Positions 47,546-57,712 of a stretch of DNA of 64,000 bases are shown here, one piece after another (position 1 is the stretch's first letter; each line of letters starts with the position of its first letter). Origin of the DNA: Mauremys mutica. Its lineage: Eukaryota > Chordata > Testudines > Geoemydidae. The notes under the pieces are model-generated. The model had not been told where the DNA came from and did no database searches. It worked only from the letters and a program-made list of their open reading frames with translations. Position numbers and translations under genes: made by a program. The stretch is from contig NC_059081.1 in the NCBI RefSeq assembly GCF_020497125.1, positions 20,369,105 through 20,433,104 on the forward strand. Reading direction: 5' to 3'.

Positions 47546-48199
47546 TTCTAAAAATGTCAAATAGTACAGTTCAACCTACATAAACAAAGAACGGGCTGTC
47601 CATGCTTGACTGTATAGTCTCATGCAGTTTGAAAATACATGAATTGTCATTGTTCCTCATGACTGTTACTATCTGAGACACAACATTTTCTGGCAGTTAT
47701 ATTCTCAGGGCAACACAGGTATGAGCAAGCAGCTTTTGCCCCTCTACCCACTGTCAAGTGTACCAGAACTAAAGGCTATATCTAGCTCATATTCTGTACT
47801 CTGAGGAAAACACTCATATGAAACATGAGTGAAAGTGGAACAGTAACAAATCTAAGCTCTCTGGATCTCTGAGATATTGACATACACATCTAATAAATTC
47901 TTTAAAGAATTTCTAGATACGGTTAAATGAAAAAAAAAATCACCTCACTGCTGATGTAGGGAATCAAAAACTGTACATTAATTGCTGATGCAGTCATTTT
48001 ATTAACTCTCCTTTAAAATTTGATAAAGTCAAATGTTTAACTAATTATGGCCCCAACATGAAATAGAGGAAGGAAATGTCTCAATGTTATAAACTGGCAC
48101 ATTTTGTTTACCTGTGGAAAGATTACCACATTTTTACAATGAAAACAGTTTGAGATTATGCCTGATAATTTGTAATTAACTCCACAGGGTCTTGAGGTC
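47546..48199. other. No recognisable gene
   Basis: AT-rich sequence without recognised features. Confidence 0.35.
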
Positions 48200-48292
48200 T
48201 AATTAATTAATGTTTGCAAAGCACTTTGCGATCTTTGGATGAAAACTACGGTACTATAAAAATGCTAAGTGTTGTTGTTATTGTTGTTATCC
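48200..48292 (+). mobile_element. Ancient LINE/SINE tail ending in TTG microsatellite
   Basis: TGCAAAGCACTTTGCGATCT, TTTGGATGAAAACTACGG and ACTATAAAAATGCTAAGTG are the landmarks of a widespread vertebrate repeat tail (GCAAAGCRCTTTG...GCTATATAAATGC). It runs into a (GTT)n-like tract, as such tails usually do. Confidence 0.6.
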
Positions 48293-48746
48293 TTACGGCT
48301 ATTCTACAACCCAAATCCAACTATGTGGAAAAAAATAGCTCTATTGCAAACAGGACTAAATTACTGACGAATTATCTCTGCAGCAGGAATTTTGATGTGC
48401 TTATTTTCTGGATTTTGAATGTAATTTCTTATATGAGTAAACAGAAGACATAAGCAGTGTTTTGAAGATTTATATTAATGTACTTTAAATCCTACATCTT
48501 CAGACAAGCAGGTAACAAATATACACATCAATAGTTATGCATTTTATAGTTCCTGTTATAAACAATAAACTTAGCTAATGGCAATTTTCACATTTTCTCC
48601 AAAAGACAAAGATTGTTAAATAAATGTTTTAAAAACTTTTCCTCACTTAGGGATATATTTGTAGCTGGGCCTCCACTTGTTCACGTACACAAGTGCAGCT
48701 AAACCAGAGCGCCTCGCGTAGCTGCTGCTGCTCTTTTTCATTAGTT
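48293..48746. other. No recognisable gene
   Basis: AT-rich, turning GC-richer near 48690. No feature assigned. Confidence 0.35.
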
Positions 48747-49290
48747 GTCCCCCAAACTCATGTAGGCTCTGGATTTAGTAGCTCCTCCCCTTCGGCTGTG
48801 GGAGGGGCCTTTGGATGTGGGCAGGCTCACTGCATTTTTCACCATATCTCCTGATATACACTCACCCTGCCTGTGGCCCCATGAAATCATGAGACCTCCT
48901 TGTCAGCCTACTGCTGGTGCTGGCCAAGGTGGCTGTCCACCATACCAAGAGGAGGATGTTGGAGGGGGACGTGCTCTGCAATTGTGGGGCCTATTTCCGC
49001 TTATCTCTCAGGTCACATATATGGGCAGAGTTTCTTGGGCCATGTCCATTGGTTCCTTGGACATCTTTGAGGAGCAGTGGGCGCTTTCTGGGGTTCTCTT
49101 CTCTGTGTCCCCCTCTGTCTCCCTGATTTTGACACTGTGACCCTCACTCCCATCCCTGTTTTATCATTTGTTGCCCCCCCCCCCCGAATTACTTGAGCCT
49201 AAGATTTAGTCACTCCTTCCCTTAGGCACAGATGCTCAATAGGTGCCCCTCCAGCAGATACTCTGGCACTAGCTCAATACCCTGAGCCTG
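48747..49290 (+). mobile_element. Tx1-like LINE 3' fragments in tandem
   Basis: The first part (48747-48825, GGCTCTGGATTTAGTAGCTC) matches the 3' UTR of the Tx1-like copy at 53041-53120. From about 48826 the sequence jumps back to the last coding part (CTGTGGCCCCATGAAATCAT, AAGGTGGCTGTCCACCATAC, GAGGAGCAGTGGGCGCTTTC) and then runs through a second, diverged 3' UTR (ACTTGAGCCTAAGATTTAGT). Residual peptide, across frames: LAKVAVHHTKRRMLEGDVLC, FEEQWALSGVLFS. A C-run lies at 49175-49186. The copy is noncoding. Confidence 0.75.
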
Positions 49291-49295
49291 CCATG

Positions 49296-50382
49296 GGCAA
49301 TGTTCCCTCTAATTTTTTCCATCCATGTATGGAATAAATTTTGTTATGCGCACCGAGGTATGTGCAGATGTGCGCCACCAGTAGAAACAAAAAACCTAGA
49401 TATAATATATATTTTTTAAAAGTTAAATGGGGATAATTTCTCCAGCCAGGACAGGTTAGGGCATTATAGAACTCACTACTTAAAGAATTAAATTTAAGTG
49501 TAAGAGAAATAAAAATTATGAAATGCATAGACCAGTCAAAACACTAAAATAATACACTTGGAAAGAATAAAATTACAGAGAACATATGTGCATTGCAGGA
49601 ACTAGCAAGAAGTAACCACAACAATAATACAAGTATGTGTTGGGAGGTGTGTGACACGAAGCAGTATGTGTGTGTGCATGAAACTGTGTGTGTGACAGTA
49701 TGTTACAGAGACAGGGTGTGTGTGACACAAAGACTGTGTATGACAGTGTGTGTGACACAGCCTGCATGAGACAATGTGTGTGACTGCATGTGTGTGGGAC
49801 ACAGTGGGTGACACAGAGACTCTGTGTGTGTGTGTGTGTGTGTGTTAGTGTTACACAGAGACAGTGTGTGTGCTGGCTGCTGGGAAAGTTTCTGATAGCC
49901 GCCCTTCGCTGTCTCTTTAAGACACTCACTGAATGTTCTCCTGCTCTGTCCGGAGCCCTGTTGTCTCCCCTCCCCCGCTCTGTGGAGATGGGGTACATGG
50001 GGAGGGGAGAGAGAATCACAGAGACGGTGTGAGCTGGCTGCTGGCTGGGAAATCTCAGAAACAGTGCACTGTCTCTTTAAGAAAGTCACTCACCCTTCCC
50101 TACAGCAGCCTCCTGAGCCAGGCTGAGTCCCCTGCCTCTTCCCTGTTTTTCGGAGATGGGGCACAGGGGCAGAGGGGGACACCCTGACATCAGCACCCTC
50201 CTCCCCCACCCCACGCGCTCTGCACAGCCAGAAGGAGGGTCCCAGGAGCAACAGCAGGACAGAGCAACATGGGGGGAGGGGCACCTGGACCAATGCTGCC
50301 AGCTGTGCACGCTCTCCTAATCAGCTGGGTGACATGTAAATCTCTCCTGCGTAGCCGCTCAAGTGCACAGCTTTCAGGGAAC
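49296..50382. mobile_element. Nonautonomous DNA element with CAATGTTCCCTCTAA end
   Basis: The left terminus CAATGTTCCCTCTAATTTTT is the inverted form of the right terminus at 60517-60540. The right edge ends at AGCTTTCAGGGAACA near 50382. Inside are a TG/ACAC-rich minisatellite and two tandem segments built around GTGAGCTGGCTGCTGG and CTGTCTCTTTAAGA (about 49870-50010 and 50020-50180). No transposase is present. It abuts Tx1-like sequence on both sides. A clean target duplication was not found. Confidence 0.65.
49650..49872. repeat. TGTG/ACACAG minisatellite
   Basis: Irregular units of the type GTGTGTGACACAGAGACT repeat across 220 bases, with an almost pure GT run at about 49822-49844. It lies inside the 49296-50382 element and produces long but meaningless antisense frames rich in HTHTHT. 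Confidence 0.85.
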
Positions 50383-50583
50383 ACAGGCCCTGGGTACCCT
50401 GGCCTGATCTGCCTCCAGAAGAAAATCCTGGAGTTCTGGCCAGGGCTGCATTGGGGTCCTGAGTCTTCCCCTAGAATAGGGGGGACAGGACCTGCTCAGG
50501 TCCACATCTTCCACCTTCCGGCCCTGCAGAGACTCATTTACGGTGCAGGTAGTCTGGCGTGGAGCATGCTGGTGCATGCTTTC

Positions 50584-51713
50584 TGTGATGGAATCCCCAG
50601 GGTAGAACCTGGAACTGGGGTACCACTGTGCCCCTTAACTCTCCAGCCTGAGCTGTCTCTCACCATGCTTTGCTAGTGACAAGCAACAACCCCTCCAGGT
50701 GCTGTGATCACTCAGCACAACAGCATGTGGAGCCCTACACCCAGCTAGATTTCATGAATGCTCCCAGAGCCACTCACGAATCTCTCAGAGAAAGGCACCA
50801 ACCAATTCCCCTCAGCTCCCCAGCCTTGCACCCCAGAGCTGTACCGCCTTGCCCTGATCAGAAGCCTGACCAGTGTAGATTTATTACCCAGTCCATCCCT
50901 CCCTCAATATGAAGAGGACATACACAAGCCTTTGTAAACTGAGCTGAGATCTTCCAAGCACTTCAACCAAAACATAGTATTTTAGGTAAAATATTAAACA
51001 GATTTATTAACTATAGAAAGATAGATTTTAAGTGATTATAAGTGGTAGGCATGAAAGGTCAGAGAGAGTTACCATAGAAAATAAAAGGTAAGTGCACAGT
51101 CTACATCTTAAACCTTATCAGACTCGGTGGTATTTGGTTCAAGAATTTTTCTCACCGCACTGGATGTTACGGTACTTAATAAACAGGCGTCTTCCATAAA
51201 CCTGAGACCAGTCTCCTCAGTTGAAGTCTTTGTCTTCTCCGCATTCTTGTTGCTTCCAATGGGGGAGGAGAAAGGGCAAGGCATGATACCACTGTCTCTT
51301 ATTTTATACACTCAGTCCATGTGCCTGAAAAATACTAGCCTAGACATGTCCTGGTTGGCTTTGCTGAGTCACAGAGTTGAGCAGTCCCCCTTGTGTGGTG
51401 CTTGTGCAACTGTCATTGAATTGTAAATCCTTTGATAACAAATCCCCTGCTGATTAACGGTCACTGAACACCCGCCTGGATGTGGTTCGCTTCCTTTGTT
51501 AGCAAACATATTTCAGTAAAAAACATTCAGCAAAAATCATAACTTCATACGCACTAACAATATACATATTTTGACAGAACAATGTATTTCTACATATCGT
51601 GACCTTTCATAAGATATTTTACATGAAATGCTTTGTATGAAATGTATCACAATTATACTGCAGGGGTAGATATAGGGGTTCCAGGATGCTGCTTTGAGGT
51701 CCAGAGTGACACA
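50584..51713 (-). mobile_element. Solo LTR inserted in the Tx1-like LINE
   Basis: Read on the minus strand it begins TGTGTCACTCTGGACC and ends GGATTCCATCACA, with TG...CA termini. A TATAAA box (complement of 51303-51308) lies upstream of an AATAAA (complement of 51003-51008), as expected for U3 and R. The 1130-bp unit is unrelated to the LTR at 1372-2074. No internal retroviral sequence is attached. Flanks CTTTC and CCTTA are not a convincing duplication, so the exact ends may be off by a base or two. Confidence 0.8.
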
Positions 51714-51732
51714 CCTTACTCCACTGCCTCCA

Positions 51733-53020
51733 TGGGCTCTGATATGACCCGCAGCTCTTTTACCTCCATCCAAGGGGGTTCCGTGAGAACTCTCCAAGCA
51801 GATGGTCTTCTACCAGGACCTCCTCCAGACCTAGCAGCTTATCTCAGCGAGCCCCAGATACACAACCATCATTTTGGTGTGCAGGGTGTGGAGTCCCCCT
51901 TGGTGCACCGGAGGTTGGTCCTGGATGGTGCCACCTGGATCGGAGATCTCCTGGACTGCAATCGGCGGGACTGGGTGAACCCCCTGGTGCTTGGCCGGCA
52001 CATGGGGCTCTCCACCACTTGTGTTCCCCAGCATATATGCCGTGAGGTAAGGGCAGCCTTAACACCCGCCTCTCGGACTTTCCTCAAGTGGTTCCCAGAG
52101 GAGGATGTGCCCCACCTGTCCCACACCTCTGGCCCTATGGACCTCACCATTGGGCCCTCACCCCACAAACCTCTTCAGTCGCCCCCTCCTCACCACCTGA
52201 GCTGGCTGTGTGACCCGCAGCCAGTCTGCCTCTGAACCATGCCAAGGAAACAGCTGTACACACTTGTACTACACACTCTTCATTTCCTCACCCTCATGTC
52301 CCACCTAGGGTGACCAGATGTCCCGATTTTATAGGGACAGTCCCGATTTTTGGGTCTTTTTCTTATATAGGCATCTATTACCCCCCACTCCTGTCCCGAT
52401 TTTTCACACTTGCTGTCTGGTCACCCTGGTCCCACCCCAACACCAAGTGGCGAGACCTACTACCACCTATGGAAGGTGAGCAACCCCGGTGGGCCAGTCT
52501 GTATTCTACCTGGTCCCCCAGCCTACTGGGGATATTAGTTGGCAGCTCCTTCATGGAGCCATGAGCACAGGCATGTACCTGGCGTGGTTCATCCCCCTCC
52601 CTGACACCTGCACCTTTCTGTGGTGAGAGGGAGACCCTGACACACATCTACCTCGAGTACACCAGGTTGCAGCCATTTTTCCAGGTCTTCCAGAATCTTC
52701 CCCTCATGTTCTGGCTGCACTTCTCCCTGTACTTCCTCATAGTCTCATACTCTATCTGTGGCCCCATGAAGTCACAAGAACTCCTTGTCATCCTCCTCCT
52801 GGATTTGGCCAAAGTGGCTGTCCAACATACCTGAATGGGGATGTGCTCTGCAACGGTGGGGATTATTTCTGATCCTCCCTTAAGTCATGTCACCAGGCAG
52901 AGTTCCCCTGGGCTGCATCCACTGGCTCCCTGGATGCATTTGAGGAGCAGTGGGTGCTCTCTGGGGTTCTCTGCTCAGTGTCCCCCTCTGACTCCTTGCT
53001 TTTGACCCTGTGACCCTCAT
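51733..53020 (+). pseudogene. Tx1-like ORF2 C-terminal region, broken
   Basis: Across several frameshifts: QLFYLHPRGF, VFYQDLL, then an open section with RRLVLDGATWIGDLLDCNRR, MGLS, REVRAALTPASRTFLKW and PMDLTIGPSP, followed by LYTLVLHTLHFLTL. Beyond the MITE come KWRDLLPP, GGPVCILPGP and later LAKVAVQHT-like and EEQWVLSGVL-like phrases. Order and spacing match the post-RT region of Tx1-type LINEs as I know them in turtles. The 200-codon open frame at 51633-52235 begins in LTR sequence and is only LINE from about residue 90. Confidence 0.75.
52306..52428 (+). mobile_element. hAT-like MITE, perfect 8-bp duplication
   Basis: TAGGGTGACCAGATGTCCCG on the left and TCTGGTCACCCTG on the right are inverted ends. 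GTCCCACC occurs at 52298-52305 and again at 52429-52436. The 123-bp element interrupts the Tx1-like LINE. An older, inverted relative is at 54210-54339. Confidence 0.93.
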
Positions 53021-53159
53021 TCCTATCCCTATTTTTTTAATTCTTGTCCTCCAGAATTATTTGAGCTCTGGGTCCAGTGGTTCCTCCCATAAACTGGGGG
53101 AAAGGGCCCTTAGATATGGATGGGATTACGCCTCCCTATTCCCCATGACACTCAATAGG

Positions 53160-53780
53160 TGGATTAATTGACCTTTCCCACAGCTCCTGCAGTGACTCAG
53201 CCTTCAGGCAAGCTGCAGCAGACTATCCCTGAGTAGATCATGGGTCAGATGACCCCAGGCTCAGGTATTTCCCCAACCCTGCCAGAACAGCAGATCACTC
53301 TGTGCAACAGCACTACCAGGCCAGGAACCCTCCAGCTGCCTCACAGTGTAACAGATTCTCTAGACTCCCTGCCCAAGCCCTGTTCCAATTTTGATCTTGC
53401 TCCAGCTCTGTTACTCCCTGTTCCAGCCTTGCCTCCAGCTCCTGACCCCTTGGAATCTGACCACCCAACTTCAACCTTTGGCCTGTATCTGGACTCCTAC
53501 TACAGTACTGATTTGGCTGTTCATGGACTCTGACCATGTGGCTTAGATCTCTGGCCCACAGCTGAACTCTGCCTACCATACTGCTTTTGGCTTGTCTACA
53601 TTCTCTGATCTCAGTTCTGGCCCTGGCCTGCCCCCGGATCTTTGTTCAAACACTACCCTCGACCCAATCCCAACCCTACATCTGGCTTCGACTTCCACTC
53701 CAACCACTAGGCATGGCTACCAGGAGGTAGTGCCTGACATGAAGAATATAAGGATTATAAAAGAATTGATCTGTTCATAA
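53160..53780. other. C/T-rich segment of unknown origin
   Basis: Repeated phrases of the type CCAGCTCCTGACCCC and TCTGGCCC give a pyrimidine-rich stretch without stops in some frames. I recognise neither domain nor terminal repeat. It could be 3' UTR of the adjacent LINE or part of an LTR element. Confidence 0.3.
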
Positions 53781-54209
53781 CAAGTAGCTTTTGGAGGCTC
53801 TCTTTACTTTATATACATTGTCACCACCACTCAGTTTTGTTTTAACTGTTATAGGAATAGTGGAATTCTTTCTTTAAATGAAGCATGTCTCAAAGGTGAA
53901 CATAATTATGCTGTTTATTCCTTTTTATACCCTTTACAAACAATACTCCAGCTGGATAACATAAAATAGAAGCAGGTTTACAACAATATTTAAATACAGC
54001 AACAAAGGAATAGAAACTACACAATAGAGACAAGAAAGGCAGAAAACAATCCCCTAATGCTAACTTATTACAGGTGAGAAAAACATTCTCTTGAATACTC
54101 CAGCCTTTTATATGATGTACAGCTGGGCCTTTCAGTAGACTGAACTCTCTAGCAATTACTCGGTCCTTCATACTTTCTCCAAGGTGTTTCCATTTCATTT
54201 AGGCTCTAC
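53781..54209. other. No recognisable gene
   Basis: AT-rich, with no assignable feature. Confidence 0.35.
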
Positions 54210-54339
54210 TAGGGGAACCAGATAGCAAGTGTGAAACATCCAGATGGAGGGATGTACAGGAGGTAATAGGTAGCCTATATAAGACAAAGCCCTCAATATT
54301 GGGATGGTTTTGATAATATCGGGACATCTGGTCACCCTA
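54210..54339 (-). mobile_element. hAT-like MITE, older relative of 52306-52428
   Basis: Read on the minus strand it begins TAGGGTGACCAGATGTCCCG and ends CTATCTGGTTCCCCTA. Flanks GGCTCTAC (54202-54209) and GACTTTAC (54340-54347) agree at 6 of 8, differing only by transitions, as expected for an older hAT duplication. Confidence 0.85.
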
Positions 54340-54909
54340 GACTTTACTGCAAGTATGGAAGAGGCAAGTTACCATTTACCTTTACTGAATCAAGAAAGCT
54401 TGCAGGATCAGACCCTTAAATTTGCATTCAGCACAATACAATAAATAGATAGTAACAAACCACAATTTAATCATAGAAACGTAGGGCTTGAAGGGACCTC
54501 AGGAAGTCATTAAGTCCAGCCCCTTGTGCTGTGGCAGGACCAAGTGCACCTAGACCATCCCTAACAGGTGTTTGTCCAACTTGTTTTTAAATGCTTCCAA
54601 TGATGGGGACTCCACGGCCTCCCTTAGCCAATTCCAGAACTTAACTACCCTTTTAGTTAGAAATTTTCCTAATATCTAACGTAAATAACCCTTGGTGCAG
54701 ATTAAGCCCATTACTTCCTGTCCTACCTTCAGTGGACATGGAGAACAATCTATCACCGTTCTCTATATAATGGCCCTTAACATATTGAAAGACTGTTATC
54801 AGGTCACCCCTGAGTCATCTTTTCTCGAGACTAAACATGCCCAGTTTTTTCAAGCTTTCCTCATAGGTCAGGTTTCTAAACCTTTTATCATTTGTTTCTC
54901 TCCTCTGGA

Positions 54910-55464
54910 TACAGGTCTTTGTGGATACAAAATTTATATTCGCGGATGCGGATATCCACGGAGCTGCAGGGCTCTACCGGGAACTGCAGCAGTTAAAGCA
55001 GCAGCTTGTCAGGTCACCACTCACAGGAGGCAGCGCCCAGCCCGGGCAGCTCCTCAGGTGTGGTTTTGCCAACCCCCAGCCCTGCCTACTGGGGCGGGCA
55101 CCAGGCTCACCGACAGCTGCCCTTGGTCTCACAAGTGTGTGCAAGGAGCTCACACTCTCCTAGACAGGAGTCCTTTCCATGTAGCAGTGTGTGTCTCCTG
55201 ACCTGGAGCATACAAGTCGCTTGCACACACTAGTGTGACCAGGGATAGCTGCCGGTGTGCCTGGTGCCTGCCCAGTGGGCAGGGCTGGGGGTCAGTACAG
55301 CCATGCCGGAGGAGCTGCCCAGGCTGGGTGCTGGCTCCTGCGAGCGGCAGCCTGGATGTTGCTGCTTTCTCTGCTGCGGTTCCTGGTAGAGCCCTGCAGC
55401 TCCGTGGATATCCGCTTTATATCCGCATCCATGGATATAAACTTTGTATCCGCACAAGGCTCTA
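54910..55464. mobile_element. 555-bp hairpin element in CR1, perfect 8-bp duplication
   Basis: CCTCTGGA lies at 54902-54909 and 55465-55472. The left end TACAGGTCTTTGTGGATACA and the complement of the right end, TAGAGCCTTGTGCGGATACA, are inverted. The matching arms continue through GGATATCCACGGAGCTGCAG for over 80 bases. The middle is GC-rich. The 8-bp duplication supports a hAT-like element that inserted into an existing CR1. No transposase is present. Confidence 0.9.
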
Positions 55465-56048
55465 CCTCTGGACTCTTTCCAGTTTGTCCACATTCTTCCT
55501 AAATTGTGTTGCCCAGATCTGGACACACTACTCCAGCTGGGGCCTCACCAGTGGCAAGTAGAGTGGGACAGTTACCTCCTGTGTCTTACATACAATACTC
55601 TTTTTAATATGCCTCGGGATCATATTAGCCTTTTTTGCAGCTGTATCACACTGATGACTCATATTCAGTTTGTGGTCCACTATAAACCTGAAATCCTCTT
55701 CAGCAGAACCACCAGCTAGACAGTTATTCCCCATTTTGTAGGTCTGTATTTAATTTATTTTCTTCCTAAGTGAAGTATTTTGCACTTTATTGAATTTCAC
55801 CTCATTGAATTCAGACCAATTATCTAATTTGTCAAGGTTATCTTGAATTTTAAATCTGTCCTTCAAAGTGCTTGCCCCTCCTAGCTTGTTGTCATCTGCA
55901 GTTTTTATAAGTGTACTCTCTACTCCATTATCCAAGTCATCAATGAAACTATTGAATAGTACTGGACCCAGGACTGATCCCTGCAGGACCCCACTAGATA
56001 CACCTCCCAGTTTGACAGCAAACCATTTATAACTACTCTTTGAATACA

Positions 56049-56133
56049 AAAAAGTGGGTTTTTTTAACCCATGAAAGCTTATGTCCAAATAAATCTGTTA
56101 GTCTTTAAGGTGCTACCGGACTCCTCGTTGTCC
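56049..56133 (+). mobile_element. 85-bp Penelope-like tail fragment in CR1
   Basis: The insert contains GTGGGTTTTTTTAACCCAT, a tight stem-loop, then GAAAGCTTATGTCC, AAATAAATCTGTTAGTC and TTTAAGGTGCTACCGGACTC. This is the tail of an abundant vertebrate repeat that I associate with Penelope-like elements and hammerhead-like motifs. TTGAATACA flanks it at 56040-56048 and 56134-56142, a 9-bp target duplication. The upstream CTGATGA-like box is missing, so only stem II, GAAA and the tail remain. Confidence 0.75.
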
Positions 56134-56862
56134 TTGAATACAGTCTTTCTACCAGTTGTGCATCCACCTTTTAGTAATTTCATCTAGACCACATTTCCCT
56201 GGTTTGCTTATAAAAATGTCATACAGAACTGTGTCAAATACCTTACTAAAATCAAGGGATATCATGTCTACTGCTTATCCCCCACCTCTAACCACTAGGT
56301 TAGTAATCCTATCAGAGAAGGTAATTAAGATGGCTTGGCATGATTTGTTCTTGACAAATCCATGCTGGCTGTTCCTTATAACACTATTATCCACCAAGTG
56401 CGTACAGACTGATTGTTTAATAATTTGCTCCAGTATGTTTCCAGGTATTGAAGTCAGGCTGACTGGTTTAGAATTCCCTGGGTCTTCCTTGTTCCCCTTT
56501 TTTAAGATAGGTACGTTTGCCCTTCTCCAGTCCTCTGGGACTCCCCTATCTCCCAGCAGTACTCAAAGATAATTGCTAATGGCTCTGAGATTGCTTCAGA
56601 TAGTTCTCTAAGTATCCTAGGATTAATTTCATCAGGCCCTGATGCCTTGAATACATCTAACTAATTTAAATGTTCTTTAACCCCATTCTTTCCCCCATCT
56701 TGGCTTGCATTCCTTCCCTCTGGTTGTCAATATGAATTGTGTTGTGTATCTCATCATCATTAACCTTTTTAGTGAAGACTGAAGCAAAACACATTAACAC
56801 TTAAGCTTTCCTGATGTCATCAATTAATAACTCTCCTTCCCTGTGCAGTAGAGGACCTACAG

Positions 56863-57082
56863 CAGTGGTTCTCAAACTTTTGTACTGGTGACCCCTTTCA
56901 CATAGCAAGCCTCTGAGTGCGACCCCCCCTTATAAATTAAAAACATGTTTTTTATATATTTAACACCATTATAAATGCTGGAGGAAAAGTGGTGTTTGGC
57001 GTGGAGGTTGACAGCTCCCAACCCCCCAGATAATAACCTCACGACCTCCTGAGGATCCCGATCCCCAGTTTGAGAACCCCTG
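56863..57082 (+). mobile_element. hAT-like MITE in CR1, 8-bp duplication
   Basis: The left end CAGTGGTTCTCAAACTTTTG and the complement of the right end, CAGGGGTTCTCAAACTGGGG, are inverted. ACCTACAG (56855-56862) and ACCTACAA (57083-57090) form an 8-bp duplication with one mismatch. Ends of this type are typical for Charlie/MER5-like hAT elements. The interior is noncoding. Confidence 0.92.
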
Positions 57083-57638
57083 ACCTACAAAGTTTCCTTC
57101 GTCCTTCTCTTGCTCCTACTGTAAACAACCTATTCGTATTGCCTTGTGTCCCATCCCTGGTCATGTAACTCATTTTGTGCCTTAGTCTTTATGATTTTGT
57201 CACTACATACATGTGCTGTTGTTTTGTACTCCTCCTTAGCAATTTGACCATATTTCCACTTTTTGTAGGATTCCTTTTTGATTCTCAGGTCATTAAAGAG
57301 CTCCTGATAGAGCCATGTTGGCCTCTTACTATTCTTTCTATCTTTTCTTTGCATCAGAATAGTTTGAAGTTGTACATTTAATATTATCTCATTGAGGAAC
57401 TGCCAGCTGTCCTGAACTCCGTTTCCCTTAGATTTTCTTCCCATGGGACCTTACCTACCAGTCCTCTGAGTTAGTCTATTTTTTAAAATTGTCCTCATTC
57501 TGCTGCATTCACTTCTTCCTTTCCTTAGAATCATGACATCTGTCAAATGTACCAATTAAATACAAATCTTGGCCCCTTTAATACAATCTTTTTCATCAGA
57601 AGTATCTTCCTGTTTGATATATATATATATACTCTCCT

Positions 57639-57712
57639 AGGGCCCGATCCAGAGCTAATTAAAATCAATGGCAGCCTTTCCTTTGATTTCAATAGGCTTT
57701 GGATCTGACTCC
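57639..57712. mobile_element. Short palindromic MITE, diverged
   Basis: GGGCCCGATCCAGAGC on the left faces GGCTTTGGATCTGACTCCT on the right, around the family core TTGATTTCAAT/ATCAATGG. It is a diverged cousin of 22494-22571 and 42428-42518. Confidence 0.55.

Larger units (their letters stand above)
50395..53150 (+). mobile_element. Tx1-like LINE, 3' half, split by an LTR and a MITE
   Basis: The coding remnant begins with LQKKILEFWPG (50408 on) and ends at HAF (50583), where the solo LTR starts. It resumes near 51733 with YDPQLFYLHPRGF, continues through DLLDCNRRDWVNPLVLGRHM, is split again by a MITE at 52306-52428, and reaches the C-terminus (FEEQWVLSGVL across frames) near 53000. The 3' UTR runs to about 53150. 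The two insertions came after the LINE. The target duplication is not visible. Confidence 0.8.
55600..57444 (-). pseudogene. CR1 reverse transcriptase, inactivated
   Basis: A clear stretch (56088 down to 55750) reads VLGPVLFNSFIDDLDNGVES, TADDNKLGGASTLKDRFKIQ and DKLDNWSEFNEVKFNK. The catalytic box is TADD rather than FADD, so the two Asp are kept but the frame is short. Downstream the 'VDHKLNMSHQCDTAAKKANM' section is intact. Upstream, 57444 to 57130 gives QDSWQFLNEIILNVQLQTIL and KDRKNSKRPTWLYQEL, the section between endonuclease and RT. Nested insertions and stops break it into pieces. Confidence 0.88.
54471..57541 (-). mobile_element. CR1 LINE carrying three nested insertions
   Basis: The antisense 3' tail starts TCATAGAAACGTAGGGCTTG. 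The copy continues through the C-terminal, palm and fingers regions, and the segment between endonuclease and RT, ending near CTTAGAATCATGACATC. Insertions interrupt it at 54910-55464, 56049-56133 and 56863-57082, each flanked by duplicated CR1 sequence. Frames are broken. It is 5'-truncated before the endonuclease. Confidence 0.92.

Noticed and set aside
49573..50089. Open frames of 128-148 codons rich in His and Thr
   Set aside because: They are translations of the TG/ACACAG minisatellite.
51633..52235. 200-codon open frame that looks like a gene with its own start
   Set aside because: The first part is LTR sequence and out-of-frame LINE; only the later part is Tx1-like ORF2. It is a fusion created by insertion and decay.
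53160..53780. Proline/serine-rich coding exon
   Set aside because: The open frames come from pyrimidine-rich repeats of CCAGCTCCTGACCCC type next to a LINE 3' end, with no conserved motif.
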